Source of the DNA: Arthrobacter sp. Soc17.1.1.1
Lineage (GTDB): Bacteria > Actinomycetota > Actinomycetes > Actinomycetales > Micrococcaceae
DNA: 64,000 nt
Assembly (NCBI RefSeq): GCF_036867195.1
Contig: NZ_JBAJII010000001.1
Location: 744,001 to 808,000, forward strand
Direction: 5' to 3'
This document shows, one piece after another, positions 8,118-16,384 of the stretch (the stretch's first letter is position 1; every line of letters starts with the position of its first letter). The translations under genes and the position numbers were made by a program. The notes under the pieces were generated by a model. That model had not been told where the DNA came from. It worked only from the letters and a program-made list of their open reading frames with translations, and did not search any database.

Positions 8118-8960
8118 ATGAATGCCTGGGTGACCTTGCTGACTCAACCCGACTACCTGATCGGGGTCCGGACGCTCCGGGCCTCGCTCGAGCGCTCCGG
8201 CAGCACCGCCTCCCTCGTGGTCATGGTGACCGAGGGGATCGACGAGCAGGCCCGGCGCCTCCTGCAGGACGACGGGTGCCTCCTGCGCGATGTGGCACCG
8301 CTGCGTCCCGCCGGGGGATCGGCTGACAGTTACGCCAACGCCCGATTCGCGGAGGTGTGGACCAAGCTGGCCGTCTGGGGCCTCACGGAGTTCGAGCGCG
8401 TCGTCTTCCTGGACGCCGACATGCTGGTGACCCGCAACATGGACGAACTGTTCTCGCTGGACCTGGCCGACGGCGCCATCGCCGCCTGCCACGCCTGCCG
8501 GTGCAACCCCAACCGGATCGCGAGCTATCCGCCGAGCTGGACACCCCAGACCTGCTTCTACACGCACTGTCGGGGCGGGGACCACGTCACCGAACCGGGT
8601 GCGACGGACAACTACCTGAACGGTGGCTTCCTCGTGCTGTCGCCCGACGAGGCCGTCCTCGCCGACATGGTGGGGCGGCTGGCAGGGGTGGACGACCTGT
8701 CGGACTACCCGTTCGCCGAACAGGACTTCCTCAACGAGTTCTACCGCGACCGCTGGCGTCCGCTGCCCTACGTGTACAACGCGCTGAAGACCCTGCAGCA
8801 CCAGCACCCGTCGGTCTGGGATCCGGCGTCGGTGAAGAACATCCACTACATCATCGACAAGCCGTGGGCGAAGCCGCTGGATCCTACCGACCGGTATGTC
8901 GAGGTGAACCGGCTCTGGTGGGAGATGGCCGATACCCTGAGCGCACCTGTCGGCTCCTGA
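8118..8960 (+). CDS. Family 8 glycosyltransferase (glycogenin/galactinol-synthase-like)
   Basis: This 280-residue protein matches GT8. It starts with AWVTLLTQPDYLIGVRTLRASLE, carries the metal-binding Asp99-Ala-Asp101 (RVVFLDADMLVTRNMDELF), has YLNGGFLVLSPDE (NxGxF region) and ends with KNIHYIIDKPWAKPL, the conserved His/Lys donor-binding segment (HxxGxxKPW-like). GT8 enzymes of this subgroup transfer glucose or galactose from UDP-sugars, in some cases to inositol. It sits directly after the flavin oxidase and probably shares its transcript. The acceptor is unknown. Confidence 0.8.
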   Translation: MNAWVTLLTQPDYLIGVRTLRASLERSGSTASLVVMVTEGIDEQARRLLQDDGCLLRDVAPLRPAGGSADSYANARFAEVWTKLAVWGLTEFERVVFLDADMLVTRNMDELFSLDLADGAIAACHACRCNPNRIASYPPSWTPQTCFYTHCRGGDHVTEPGATDNYLNGGFLVLSPDEAVLADMVGRLAGVDDLSDYPFAEQDFLNEFYRDRWRPLPYVYNALKTLQHQHPSVWDPASVKNIHYIIDKPWAKPLDPTDRYVEVNRLWWEMADTLSAPVGS

Positions 8961-9105
8961 GCCAGGAGACGAGGGTGCTCGGCCCCAACCGGGCCACCGC
9001 GTAAAGAGTTCACGTCCCCTGCATTCCGCGCCGCCACGATATGCGTCCGCACGGCGGCATCCGGTCCTCTTCGTGTTGTCGCCGATAACAGGGCATATGA
9101 CACGG

Positions 9106-9618
9106 TCAGTCCGTGGAAGTGGAATCAAAACGCTCTAGCTTCTTATCAGCCTCTGGCGCTTCACATGGTGCTGGTTTGGTCGCAATGGCTGCTGCAACTA
9201 GTTCGAAGGCAGTCTCGATAGGCACGTGCTCCCAGATCCGCAGCACAGTCCACCCCGCCTCTTGAAGAAGCTTTGTGTTGCGGAGGTCTCGTTTCACGTT
9301 CCCAGCGAGCTTCGGTGACCAGTAGGTCTGATTCACCGACGGCTGTGACCCGTGTTCGGGGCAGCAATGCCAGAAGCACCCGTCGACGAACACTGCGACG
9401 CGCCGACGGGTGAAGACGATATCGGGACGGACGCGGCCTCCGGGCAGGTCGATGCGGTAGTCACACCGGTAACGGAATCCTGAACGGTGTAACGCTGAGC
9501 GCAGTGCCAGTTCGGGCTTCGTGTCCCGGCGCCGATTTGCCTGCATATTCCGGCGACGCCCCGCGCTGGCTGCGGCAGGGGATCGTAAGGCTCCTGCTTC
9601 TGATGTACCCCTGCCCAT
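9106..9618 (-). CDS. vsr: Vsr very-short-patch-repair endonuclease
   Basis: This 170-residue protein has the Vsr signature. MQANRRRDTKPELALRSALHRSGFRY is followed by VRPDIVFTRRRVAVFVDGCFWHCCPEHG, which holds the catalytic Asp and the zinc/metal His-Cys set, then SPKLAGNVKRDLRNTKLLQEAGWTVLRIWEH. Vsr nicks DNA at T:G mismatches created when 5-methylcytosine deaminates at methylated sites. It is next to, and opposite in strand to, a 5-cytosine methyltransferase, the usual pairing. The start at 9618 is chosen because GTAGGTG lies just upstream; an internal ATG at MQANRRRD is possible. Confidence 0.9.
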   Translation of the reverse strand: MGRGTSEAGALRSPAAASAGRRRNMQANRRRDTKPELALRSALHRSGFRYRCDYRIDLPGGRVRPDIVFTRRRVAVFVDGCFWHCCPEHGSQPSVNQTYWSPKLAGNVKRDLRNTKLLQEAGWTVLRIWEHVPIETAFELVAAAIATKPAPCEAPEADKKLERFDSTSTD

Positions 9619-9641
9619 AACACCTACGTTACTCGCGCGAA

Positions 9642-9866
9642 ATGATGCACCCTGTGAGATCTTCATTCACGCTCGTGCGCCCCGTGGACGCCGTGATCGC
9701 GGAAGATACGAGTGATGGCTCGTCGGCAGTGTTCCTCGTGAACCGAAATCAGCCTCAATCAATGAGGTTCTCAATTGCTGTCGCTGATCCCGATGCGACC
9801 ACGATAAGCGCACGGCTGGCCCTGCACGATGACGACCGCCACCCGAAGAACGCCTCCGGGGACTGA
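9642..9866 (+). pseudogene. C-terminal fragment of an alpha-L-arabinofuranosidase (GH51)
   Basis: The 74-codon frame contains SSAVFLVNRNQPQSMRFSIAV and RLALHDDDRHPKNASGD. These resemble the C-terminal beta-sandwich of GH51 arabinofuranosidases, which typically read AVF(A/V)VNRS...VELTVDL...ALHDDD...NT. No catalytic domain is present, the upstream DNA belongs to vsr on the other strand, and the frame stops before the usual family end. It is therefore a remnant, probably of a chromosomal gene cut when the defence island was gained. The match is from memory of the family, so confidence is moderate. Confidence 0.5.
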
Positions 9867-10062
9867 AACCAGGCCGTTCGCAGACACTTCTACGGCGCAG
9901 CGATGACCGACAGGAAACTCATAGCAGCACTGACCCTCGTGTCAGGGCCAGCCAACTCCCTGACCTGGCCCACGGTCGCTTCCGTCATGTGAGCTGGCCA
10001 AAGCGGCATCCGAGTGTACGCGTTTCAAAGGAGTCAGTGGGCCCTGCCAAAATAGGACGATC

Positions 10063-11370
10063 ATGCATGAGACAAAACCCATCACCGAGCTGACAACCGT
10101 AGAGATCTGTGCCGGAGCGGGAGGCCAGAGCCTCGGACTTCATCTTGCCGGGTTCCGTCACACCCTCGCCGTCGAGATCGACGCCATCGCAGCTGAGACC
10201 CTCAAGCGCAACTTGTCGCGGCTTGCTACGGCCGGAGGGCACCCGGCACCGGACATCGCCATCGGGGACGTCGCTGACGAGTCTGTCTGGAACCCCTGCG
10301 ACTACCCGGGCGTCTCACTACTTGCCGGCGGTGTGCCGTGCCCGCCGTTCTCCATTGCCGGTAAGCAGCTGGGATCCTCGGATGAGCGGGATCTGTTTGC
10401 GTGGGCTGTCGAGGCTGCAGGCCGTATGAAGCCTGACGCCGTCCTGCTTGAGAATGTCCGTGGGTTATCAATGCCGCGTTTCGCCGGATACAGGCAGGCC
10501 GTGCTCGATAGGTTCGCCGAGCTGGGGTACCGGGCCGACTGGCGACTTTTAGAGGCCAGGGACTATGGAGTTCCGCAGCTGCGGCCCCGTTTCATTCTCG
10601 TAGCGTTGCGTGATGAGTTTGCACCGTATTTTGCGTGGCCTGAGCCGATACCTTCTACGCAGACGGTAGGTGGTGCTCTTTACGATCTGATGGCAGAAAA
10701 CGGATGGCCGGGCGCCGAAGCCTGGGCGATGAGGGCCAATCGGGTGGCCCCAACCGTTGTTGGTGGTTCGAAAAAGCACGGCGGACCCGATCTCGGTCCG
10801 ACCCGGGCGAAGCGTGAGTGGCGCTTACTAGGTGTTGATGGTCTCGGAATCGCGGATGCTGCACCTGGTCCTGATGTCCCGGCTGACTTCATCCCCAAAT
10901 TGACGAATGAGATGGTCGCCCGCATCCAGGGCTGGTGGGGTCCCGAATATGAGTGGGACTTCGCCGAACGTAAAGGGCGTAAGACGTCGACATACCGGCA
11001 GATCGGCAACGCGTTCCCCCCACCGGTGGCGCGGGCCGTCGGGGTTGCCATTGCGTCGGCACTACGGAAGGAAGTGAGCGCAACCGGCAATCACGGTGTG
11101 GCCAGCCATGACGAGGTGTACCGGGCGCTGCGTGAGCACGGGGGTTTTGTTTCGCTTGCAGGGCTCCGCAGAGTACTTCGTGGGACCCTGGCCGACCGGG
11201 AGATCGAGCGCAGGGTGGAGTTCATCCGTCGTGATTTCGACGTTGAGGTGCGTCTGCGCGGCGGCGCACCCACATACAAGCTGGGGGAGTGGCGTGCATT
11301 CCGCGGGCAGGAGGACCACTCCCGCCACGAGGTTTTCGCGATCGACCGGCTGCGCTCAAAAATCAGCTGA
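10063..11370 (+). CDS. DNA (cytosine-5) methyltransferase, Dcm/DruM-like, with C-terminal winged-helix-like extension
   Basis: This 435-residue enzyme has ordered C5-methylase motifs: VEICAGAGGQSLGLHLAGF (motif I, 13-31), AVEIDAIAAETLKRN (II), Cys93 in GGVPCPPFSIAG (IV), Glu130-Asn-Val (VI), DYGVPQLRPRFILV (VIII, 168-180) and YRQIGNAFPPPVA (X, about 311-323). About 110 further residues (VASHDEVYRALREHGGFVSLAGLRRVLRG...) look like a winged-helix domain and are not part of the catalytic core. AGGACG precedes the ATG by about five bases. It heads a rightward block of defence genes and is the expected partner of Vsr. It could be the DruM of a Druantia II-like system or the modification enzyme of the genes directly downstream. 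Confidence 0.92.
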   Translation: MHETKPITELTTVEICAGAGGQSLGLHLAGFRHTLAVEIDAIAAETLKRNLSRLATAGGHPAPDIAIGDVADESVWNPCDYPGVSLLAGGVPCPPFSIAGKQLGSSDERDLFAWAVEAAGRMKPDAVLLENVRGLSMPRFAGYRQAVLDRFAELGYRADWRLLEARDYGVPQLRPRFILVALRDEFAPYFAWPEPIPSTQTVGGALYDLMAENGWPGAEAWAMRANRVAPTVVGGSKKHGGPDLGPTRAKREWRLLGVDGLGIADAAPGPDVPADFIPKLTNEMVARIQGWWGPEYEWDFAERKGRKTSTYRQIGNAFPPPVARAVGVAIASALRKEVSATGNHGVASHDEVYRALREHGGFVSLAGLRRVLRGTLADREIERRVEFIRRDFDVEVRLRGGAPTYKLGEWRAFRGQEDHSRHEVFAIDRLRSKIS

Positions 11371-11511
11371 GCGAACCGGCTTTTGCTAAACGCAGTCGGT
11401 TCCCCGAGCAAACCATTCCATGCCCCGGGCTGCGTGGCGCAGGCGGTAAATATGCTTTCAGTGTCAGGATATTGGCAGTCTTCATCAAGAACCAGCTCGA
11501 GGAGTTCCTCA

Positions 11512-12918
11512 ATGTCAGACTTCGGCATACCTCCCACAGGGGAGGACATCAAAGCGGTCATCTACCATCGCCTGAAGCAGGCGATGACCGAAGACGGCGC
11601 GAAAGTAACAATTGACTGGCGCGGCCAGCCACGTCACTTGTACGTAATTTCCCTGCCGGTCGACATGCTCTTCTTCAACCCTGATACTCACCGTATCCGT
11701 GCACAGCGGACGCTCGATCCGGAACGGGATCAGGCAATCCATGAAGATCCCTGGGGATTGGTAGCCCAGAATTACCTCCACGACCTGCTGAGGCAACGGC
11801 CTTCAAACCCGGATCAGACGGATCCTGATTACACGGCGTTACTGGAAGAACTGGATGACGACGGTCAGCGCGAGCCTGGCATCGTCAGCCCGCACGGGAT
11901 CCTCGTGGACGGCAACACCCGGGCCGCGGCGCTGCGCGACCTCAGCGTGCAGAACATCCGGGTCGGCGTCCTGCCTGATGACACCTCTCGTCAGGACATT
12001 AACGCGGTGGAGCTGTCTCTCCAGCTCCGGAAGGACCGACGACGTGACTACTCCTATATCAACCGCCTCATCGCGATCGACGAGGAACTAGGGCGCGGAC
12101 GCTCTGAGGCTGATGTGGCCAGGGGTTTCAACATCAAACTCGGAACCCTCCAGCGCGACCGCTGGGTATACCAGCTCATCCTCGATGCAATCGAGCGCAG
12201 CCGGACTTCAGGCGGTGCGTCCCTGCGGCTGATTGATTTCGAGCAGCACCAGGAAAAACTGCGTGAACTCCACCGGGACTACACAAAGCTAGCTACGACT
12301 GATCCGGATGCCGCGAAGCGACTCAAGCAATCACGTCTGGCGATGGTACTTCTGGATTACCCGAAAACTTCTTTGCGCCTTGCCGAATCAGACTTTCACG
12401 CACGGTACCTCGAAAGCCGCCTGCCGGATGACCTGAGAGGCACCGCTTCGAGCACGAAGAAGATCACCGTTCCGGGTATCCCAGGGGTAACGCTGCCAGC
12501 CCAGAGCAACGAGTCAGCGGCAGCTGAAGCCCTCACGAACCAGCTGCTCCAGGCCAGAGCAGTGGCCGGGAACGCCAAGAATGCGTCCCCGGAGGATGTC
12601 GCCGACGCATCAGCTGTCATCGATAAAGCAAGGCAAGCGTTCGCCGTGGCAGTGAAGCTCGCCGGGCAGAATGCTGAGCTGGTCAAACGCCAGACCGCGG
12701 TTCCCGAACGGCTGACCGACGCAGCAGAGTACGTCACGCAATGTGCAAATGAGTTCGCAGAAGCAAAGGCGAGACGTGCCCTTGACGAGGAAGCCTTCGA
12801 TGACTCACTTCTCGTTCTCCGTGACAGCCTTGAAAGTCTCGCACGGCAGGCCGGGCGAACCTTTCCCACTCCGGGAGACGGCGTAGCCTGGCTTCTCAGC
12901 TCCGTGCGCCCACTGTGA
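11512..12918 (+). CDS. ParB/sulfiredoxin-like nuclease-fold protein of the defence locus
   Basis: This 468-residue protein has a ParB N-terminal-type motif, GILVDGNTRAAALRDL (129-144), resembling the GxRR-type NTP-binding loop region. It is preceded by a strand-rich segment naming input values (VISLPVDMLFFNPDTHRIRAQ). HTH-like helices follow (RSEADVARGFNIKLGTLQRDRWVYQLI), then a long alpha-helical C-terminus. The start is the ATG at 11512 with GAGGAG ten bases before it. Its stop overlaps the SNF2 gene start, so they are translationally coupled. ParB-like proteins in defence loci may act as DNA-loading NTPases or nucleases; which applies here is unknown. Confidence 0.75.
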   Translation: MSDFGIPPTGEDIKAVIYHRLKQAMTEDGAKVTIDWRGQPRHLYVISLPVDMLFFNPDTHRIRAQRTLDPERDQAIHEDPWGLVAQNYLHDLLRQRPSNPDQTDPDYTALLEELDDDGQREPGIVSPHGILVDGNTRAAALRDLSVQNIRVGVLPDDTSRQDINAVELSLQLRKDRRRDYSYINRLIAIDEELGRGRSEADVARGFNIKLGTLQRDRWVYQLILDAIERSRTSGGASLRLIDFEQHQEKLRELHRDYTKLATTDPDAAKRLKQSRLAMVLLDYPKTSLRLAESDFHARYLESRLPDDLRGTASSTKKITVPGIPGVTLPAQSNESAAAEALTNQLLQARAVAGNAKNASPEDVADASAVIDKARQAFAVAVKLAGQNAELVKRQTAVPERLTDAAEYVTQCANEFAEAKARRALDEEAFDDSLLVLRDSLESLARQAGRTFPTPGDGVAWLLSSVRPL

Positions 12919-14747
12919 TGTCCGCGAGCCCTGCCAGCCTCAGTATCAGCTTCGCGGCCGAGGTAACACGCGCCCGGCTTATCGTGCGGACCGGACTAGA
13001 AGGCGATCTTCGCAGACTGGCACTCGGTTTTCACACCAGCACACACCGGTCGCCGGGCACCGTCGAAGTTGATCTAGATGATTTCCTGACGAATCTCGAA
13101 GTCCTCAGCACATGGCCTCACCAGGCTGACGGTGAAGTGACCTGGGATGCCCGGCTACAGGCGCTGGTCGTCGATTCGCTGCACGATGCGCAAACGCTCT
13201 CCCATCAGCTCAGCAACCCGGAGAACCAGGAAGTTGCGGAGGTCGCCTGGACTCCTAACATTCTCGGACCAGAGTGGACAGGCGATCTCACTTCGTTTCA
13301 GCGCCGTGACATCACCAAGCTCCTGTCCCTGCGCCATGGAGCAAATTTCTCAGTTCCCGGAGCGGGAAAAACGAGAGTTGGCTTAGCGGTGTTCCAGGCC
13401 CTGCGCCTCCGGGAGGGCATCGAGCGACTGCTTGTCGTCGGGCCGAAGTCGAGTTACAGCGCATGGCAGTATGAAGGCGCCCACTGCCTGAACCCGGCCC
13501 TGTCACTCGAAGTAGTCGGCAGTGCTCCATCAGCCACCGCCGACACGCTACTCATCAACTATGAGCGCCTCCCCACCATGGTCAGCGCACTGAGCCGGTG
13601 GCTCACCGAGCGACCGTCGATGATCATCCTTGATGAGGCTCACCGAATGAAGCTCGGCGCGGAAGGGGCATATGGCGCAGCTTGCCTCGCCCTCGGCTCG
13701 CGCAGTAATCGCCGGCTGATCCTCACGGGGACACCAGCACCCAATGGAGTCAGGGATTTGGAGAACCTGTTCGGCTTTGTATGGCCGGGCACTGGCCGGC
13801 ACAGCGTCGTGCGGGCTGTCAATGGCGGCAACCTCGCCGACGCAAGCCGCGCACTCAGGCCTCTCTTCACGAGAACCACGAAGAACGAACTCGATCTGCC
13901 GCCCGTGGAAACCCTGATCACCCCCGTTCCCCTGCCGCCGCTGCACGCTGAGATATACGAGGCTCTCATCGGCCAGTTCTCTGCCCGTGTGGGCGGACAT
14001 GAAGGAGATTTCCAGGCTCTGGGCCGGGTCATGGTCTATATGCTCATGGCTGCGACGAGCCCCGCTCTCCTCGCAGTCGGAGGTACAAGATACGAACCGC
14101 TTTCGTATCAGGTTCCGCCGCTTTCCGTACCGCGAGACTCAGCGCTCTATCAGCTGATGCAGGATCTACCGTCGTACGAGATGTCGCCGAAGTACCAGGA
14201 AGTCCTCGCGATCGTCAGCGAGAACGCCGCGCAAGGCCGTAAGACTCTCGTCTGGTCGACTTTCATCCGCAGTCTCACCACCCTGCAGCAGCTTCTCTCC
14301 TCATTTCACCCTGCTCTGGTCCATGGAGGTTCTCCGGACCGCGAGGAACAGATCCAGCGGTTCAGGGACGATCAGGACTGCATGGTTCTCCTCTCTAATC
14401 CCGCGACGCTGGGAGAAGGAATCAGCCTCCATCACGACTGCCATGATGCGATCTATGTCGACCGGGATTTCGCGGCCGGCCGTTTCCTCCAGAGCCTGGA
14501 CCGGATTCACCGTCTCGGGCTTGACCATGGCGTCAGGACACGCATCACCGTCCTTGCCGCCGAGCGGACCATCGATGAAGTCGTCACTGCACGGCTTTCT
14601 CAGAAACTGATATTCATGGGGGGCATCCTGGACGATCCGGCAGTTCAGCAACTCGCTGACCTGAATGAGGAGCCTGCAGCAGGCGGAAACCTGGATACGG
14701 CAGACCTGCAGGCACTCATGGGGCACCTCCGTGCGCCTTCCGCCTGA
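12918..14747 (+). CDS. SNF2-family DEAH helicase/translocase
   Basis: This 609-residue superfamily 2 ATPase has Walker A VPGAGKT at 146-152, DEAH at 239-242 (MIILDEAHRMK), motif III LTGTPAPN at 269-276, motif V ATLGEGISLH and motif VI QSLDRIHRLG. SNF2 proteins translocate on double-stranded DNA without unwinding it. The ATG at 12918 forms a TGATG junction with the ParB-like gene; a GTG at 12915 would give one extra residue. The first 120 residues match no domain I recognise and may contact the partner proteins. The 3' end overlaps the DUF3883 gene by 17 bases. Confidence 0.88.
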   Translation: MSASPASLSISFAAEVTRARLIVRTGLEGDLRRLALGFHTSTHRSPGTVEVDLDDFLTNLEVLSTWPHQADGEVTWDARLQALVVDSLHDAQTLSHQLSNPENQEVAEVAWTPNILGPEWTGDLTSFQRRDITKLLSLRHGANFSVPGAGKTRVGLAVFQALRLREGIERLLVVGPKSSYSAWQYEGAHCLNPALSLEVVGSAPSATADTLLINYERLPTMVSALSRWLTERPSMIILDEAHRMKLGAEGAYGAACLALGSRSNRRLILTGTPAPNGVRDLENLFGFVWPGTGRHSVVRAVNGGNLADASRALRPLFTRTTKNELDLPPVETLITPVPLPPLHAEIYEALIGQFSARVGGHEGDFQALGRVMVYMLMAATSPALLAVGGTRYEPLSYQVPPLSVPRDSALYQLMQDLPSYEMSPKYQEVLAIVSENAAQGRKTLVWSTFIRSLTTLQQLLSSFHPALVHGGSPDREEQIQRFRDDQDCMVLLSNPATLGEGISLHHDCHDAIYVDRDFAAGRFLQSLDRIHRLGLDHGVRTRITVLAAERTIDEVVTARLSQKLIFMGGILDDPAVQQLADLNEEPAAGGNLDTADLQALMGHLRAPSA

Positions 14748-15576
14748 GCAGATTCTGCTAGCTGCTAGACGCTGGCTGGAGGTTCTTCCCACAAGCGGTG
14801 GCATACCGCGGGCGCAGGCGTTACTGACGAACCATATGCAGTACAGCGATCTCGCTCCTACTCAGTACGCGACTGCACTTGGCTGGTTGCGCGAGGTAGA
14901 CCTCCTTGAGTCAGCCGGCTCGGTCTCCTCTCCGGCGAATCTCATCCTGACAGCAATTTTCGAGAAGGCAGCGCCTGCCTGGATGCAGGACGCCGATAAG
15001 CTCATCCGATCGCCCGATGAGCTACCGTCGGACCTTCTCTCCGCCGGGGACGCGCTAGGCGTGGATGCGAACGAGGTCTTTGAGCAGCTAGTCATCAGCT
15101 GGGGCAAGGTCGATACCGCGAGGCGCGAGCTCGTAGGTGCCGCCGGCGAAGCAGCTCTTGTCGCCCTGCTGACGGAGCGCACCGAGGGCCGCGTAGATCA
15201 CGTCTCGACGCGGTCAGATGGGTTCGGCTACGACATCGCTTTCTTCCACGATGCTGGTCGCGCTCATCTGGAGGTCAAGAGCACAACCCGTACCGGCCGT
15301 TTCACGGCGTACCTGTCGCGGCACGAGTGCAGCGTGATGCTCCGCGATGCCCAGTGGGTTCTGGTCGCCGTGCGGCTCACGGCCAGCCTCGATATCGCCG
15401 GGGTCGGCTCGGTGCCCCGTGACTGGATCGCGGCGAATGTACCTTCCGACTCGGGGCCGTTCGGGAGCTGGGCGTCATGCAAACTCGAAGTACCCCCTGA
15501 GATTATTCAGGATCAGGTTCTGCAGCTGGGCAGAGAAGCAGCGAGCTCGCTCCCGCCGTGGCGTATAGCGCGGTAG
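14731..15576 (+). CDS. DUF3883-domain protein with PD-(D/E)xK-like residues
   Basis: This 281-residue protein has a C-terminal DUF3883 domain from about residue 130. It shows GAAGEAAL (Glu140), GFGYDIAFF (Asp168) and HLEVKSTT (Glu181, Lys183), a D...ExK set typical of the restriction-endonuclease fold. The N-terminal 100 residues look helical and may be a winged-helix module. DUF3883 is common in phage-defence operons, where it may act as a nuclease or a substrate-binding domain. The GTG at 14731 is inferred from the 17-base overlap with the SNF2 gene; a longer frame begins inside that gene. Confidence 0.75.
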   Translation: MRLPPEQILLAARRWLEVLPTSGGIPRAQALLTNHMQYSDLAPTQYATALGWLREVDLLESAGSVSSPANLILTAIFEKAAPAWMQDADKLIRSPDELPSDLLSAGDALGVDANEVFEQLVISWGKVDTARRELVGAAGEAALVALLTERTEGRVDHVSTRSDGFGYDIAFFHDAGRAHLEVKSTTRTGRFTAYLSRHECSVMLRDAQWVLVAVRLTASLDIAGVGSVPRDWIAANVPSDSGPFGSWASCKLEVPPEIIQDQVLQLGREAASSLPPWRIAR

Positions 15577-15688
15577 GGCGGATGCTCTCAAGGCGCAGGC
15601 AGGCTAGTGATTTATTGGCTGCTGATACCTGCCAAGGATTTTCGGAGCGAGGATGTTAGGAAATGGCAACGAGAAATGGGGAAATAAC

Positions 15689-16384
15689 GTGGAAGCACCA
15701 GCATGGAATGATCCTGAAAACAATGCCGGAAGTATGATCCGGGGGGCACAGTGGCTCCTGCAGGTAGTCGGGGAAGGGAATACTTTCACAAAGAACGAGC
15801 TTCGCCGTGATTTTCCCGAGGTCTCGCAGATAGACCGGCGAATCCGGGATCTCCGCGATTACGGATGGATCGTGTACTCGAGCACTGAAGACGCCTCACT
15901 GCTCCTGGAAGATCAGAGGTTCGTCAAAGCAGGAGCAGCTGTATGGGACCCGGAAGAACGCCGGAAGGCCGCTCCGCACAAAACCATATCAGCGAAGGAA
16001 AGGCAAGCGGTCTTAGTACGAGATGGATACATGTGCACCCTCTGCGGAATCGCGGCCACAGAGCAATACCCCGACGACATCATCACCACGGCTGTTCTCG
16101 CGGTCTCCCGGAGACTCCTCCTCACCGCCGACAACGATGACGAAGAAGTCTTCATGACCGAGTGCAAACGGTGTAAATCAGGACTCGGCGCAGCGCCTAT
16201 CGACGCACGAGATGTTCTCTCTGCCACCCGTGACCTGAACCCGCGAGAACGCCGCAGGCTCCTGCGCTGGATGGAACGCGGCAGGCGAGGTACAACCGAG
16301 CTGGACCGTGCATGGGCGGCATACAGGCGCATCCCGTCGGACCGGCAGAAGGACTTCATAGACCAGATTCGGCTGGAGGAGTGA
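15689..16384 (+). CDS. HNH-like zinc protein with N-terminal winged helix, catalytic His not evident
   Basis: This 231-residue protein starts with a winged-helix-like segment (FTKNELRRDFPEVSQIDRRIRDLRDYGWIVYSS, 33-65). The ISAKERQAVLVRDGYMCTLCG segment and a paired TECKRCKSG follow, giving zinc cysteines C116/C119 and C159/C162. This is the scaffold of an HNH nuclease, but the segment between the cysteine pairs (TTAVLAVSRRLLLTADN) has no DH or HxxP-type histidine where the catalytic residue is expected. It may be a DNA-binding or inactive variant. GTG 15689 (GGGGAA upstream) and ATG 15653 (GGAGCGAGG upstream) are both credible starts. It is the last gene before a 0.7 kb gap. Confidence 0.68.
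   Translation: MEAPAWNDPENNAGSMIRGAQWLLQVVGEGNTFTKNELRRDFPEVSQIDRRIRDLRDYGWIVYSSTEDASLLLEDQRFVKAGAAVWDPEERRKAAPHKTISAKERQAVLVRDGYMCTLCGIAATEQYPDDIITTAVLAVSRRLLLTADNDDEEVFMTECKRCKSGLGAAPIDARDVLSATRDLNPRERRRLLRWMERGRRGTTELDRAWAAYRRIPSDRQKDFIDQIRLEE

Noticed and set aside
7248..9128. 626-codon leftward frame over the flavin oxidase and GT8 genes
   Set aside because: No domain and repetitive Arg/Gly/Val composition; the plus-strand proteins are clear families.
10063..16384. BREX, or a standard type I or type III restriction system
   Set aside because: No PglZ, BrxL, HsdR/HsdS or Mod/Res proteins are present; the methylase is a C5-cytosine enzyme.
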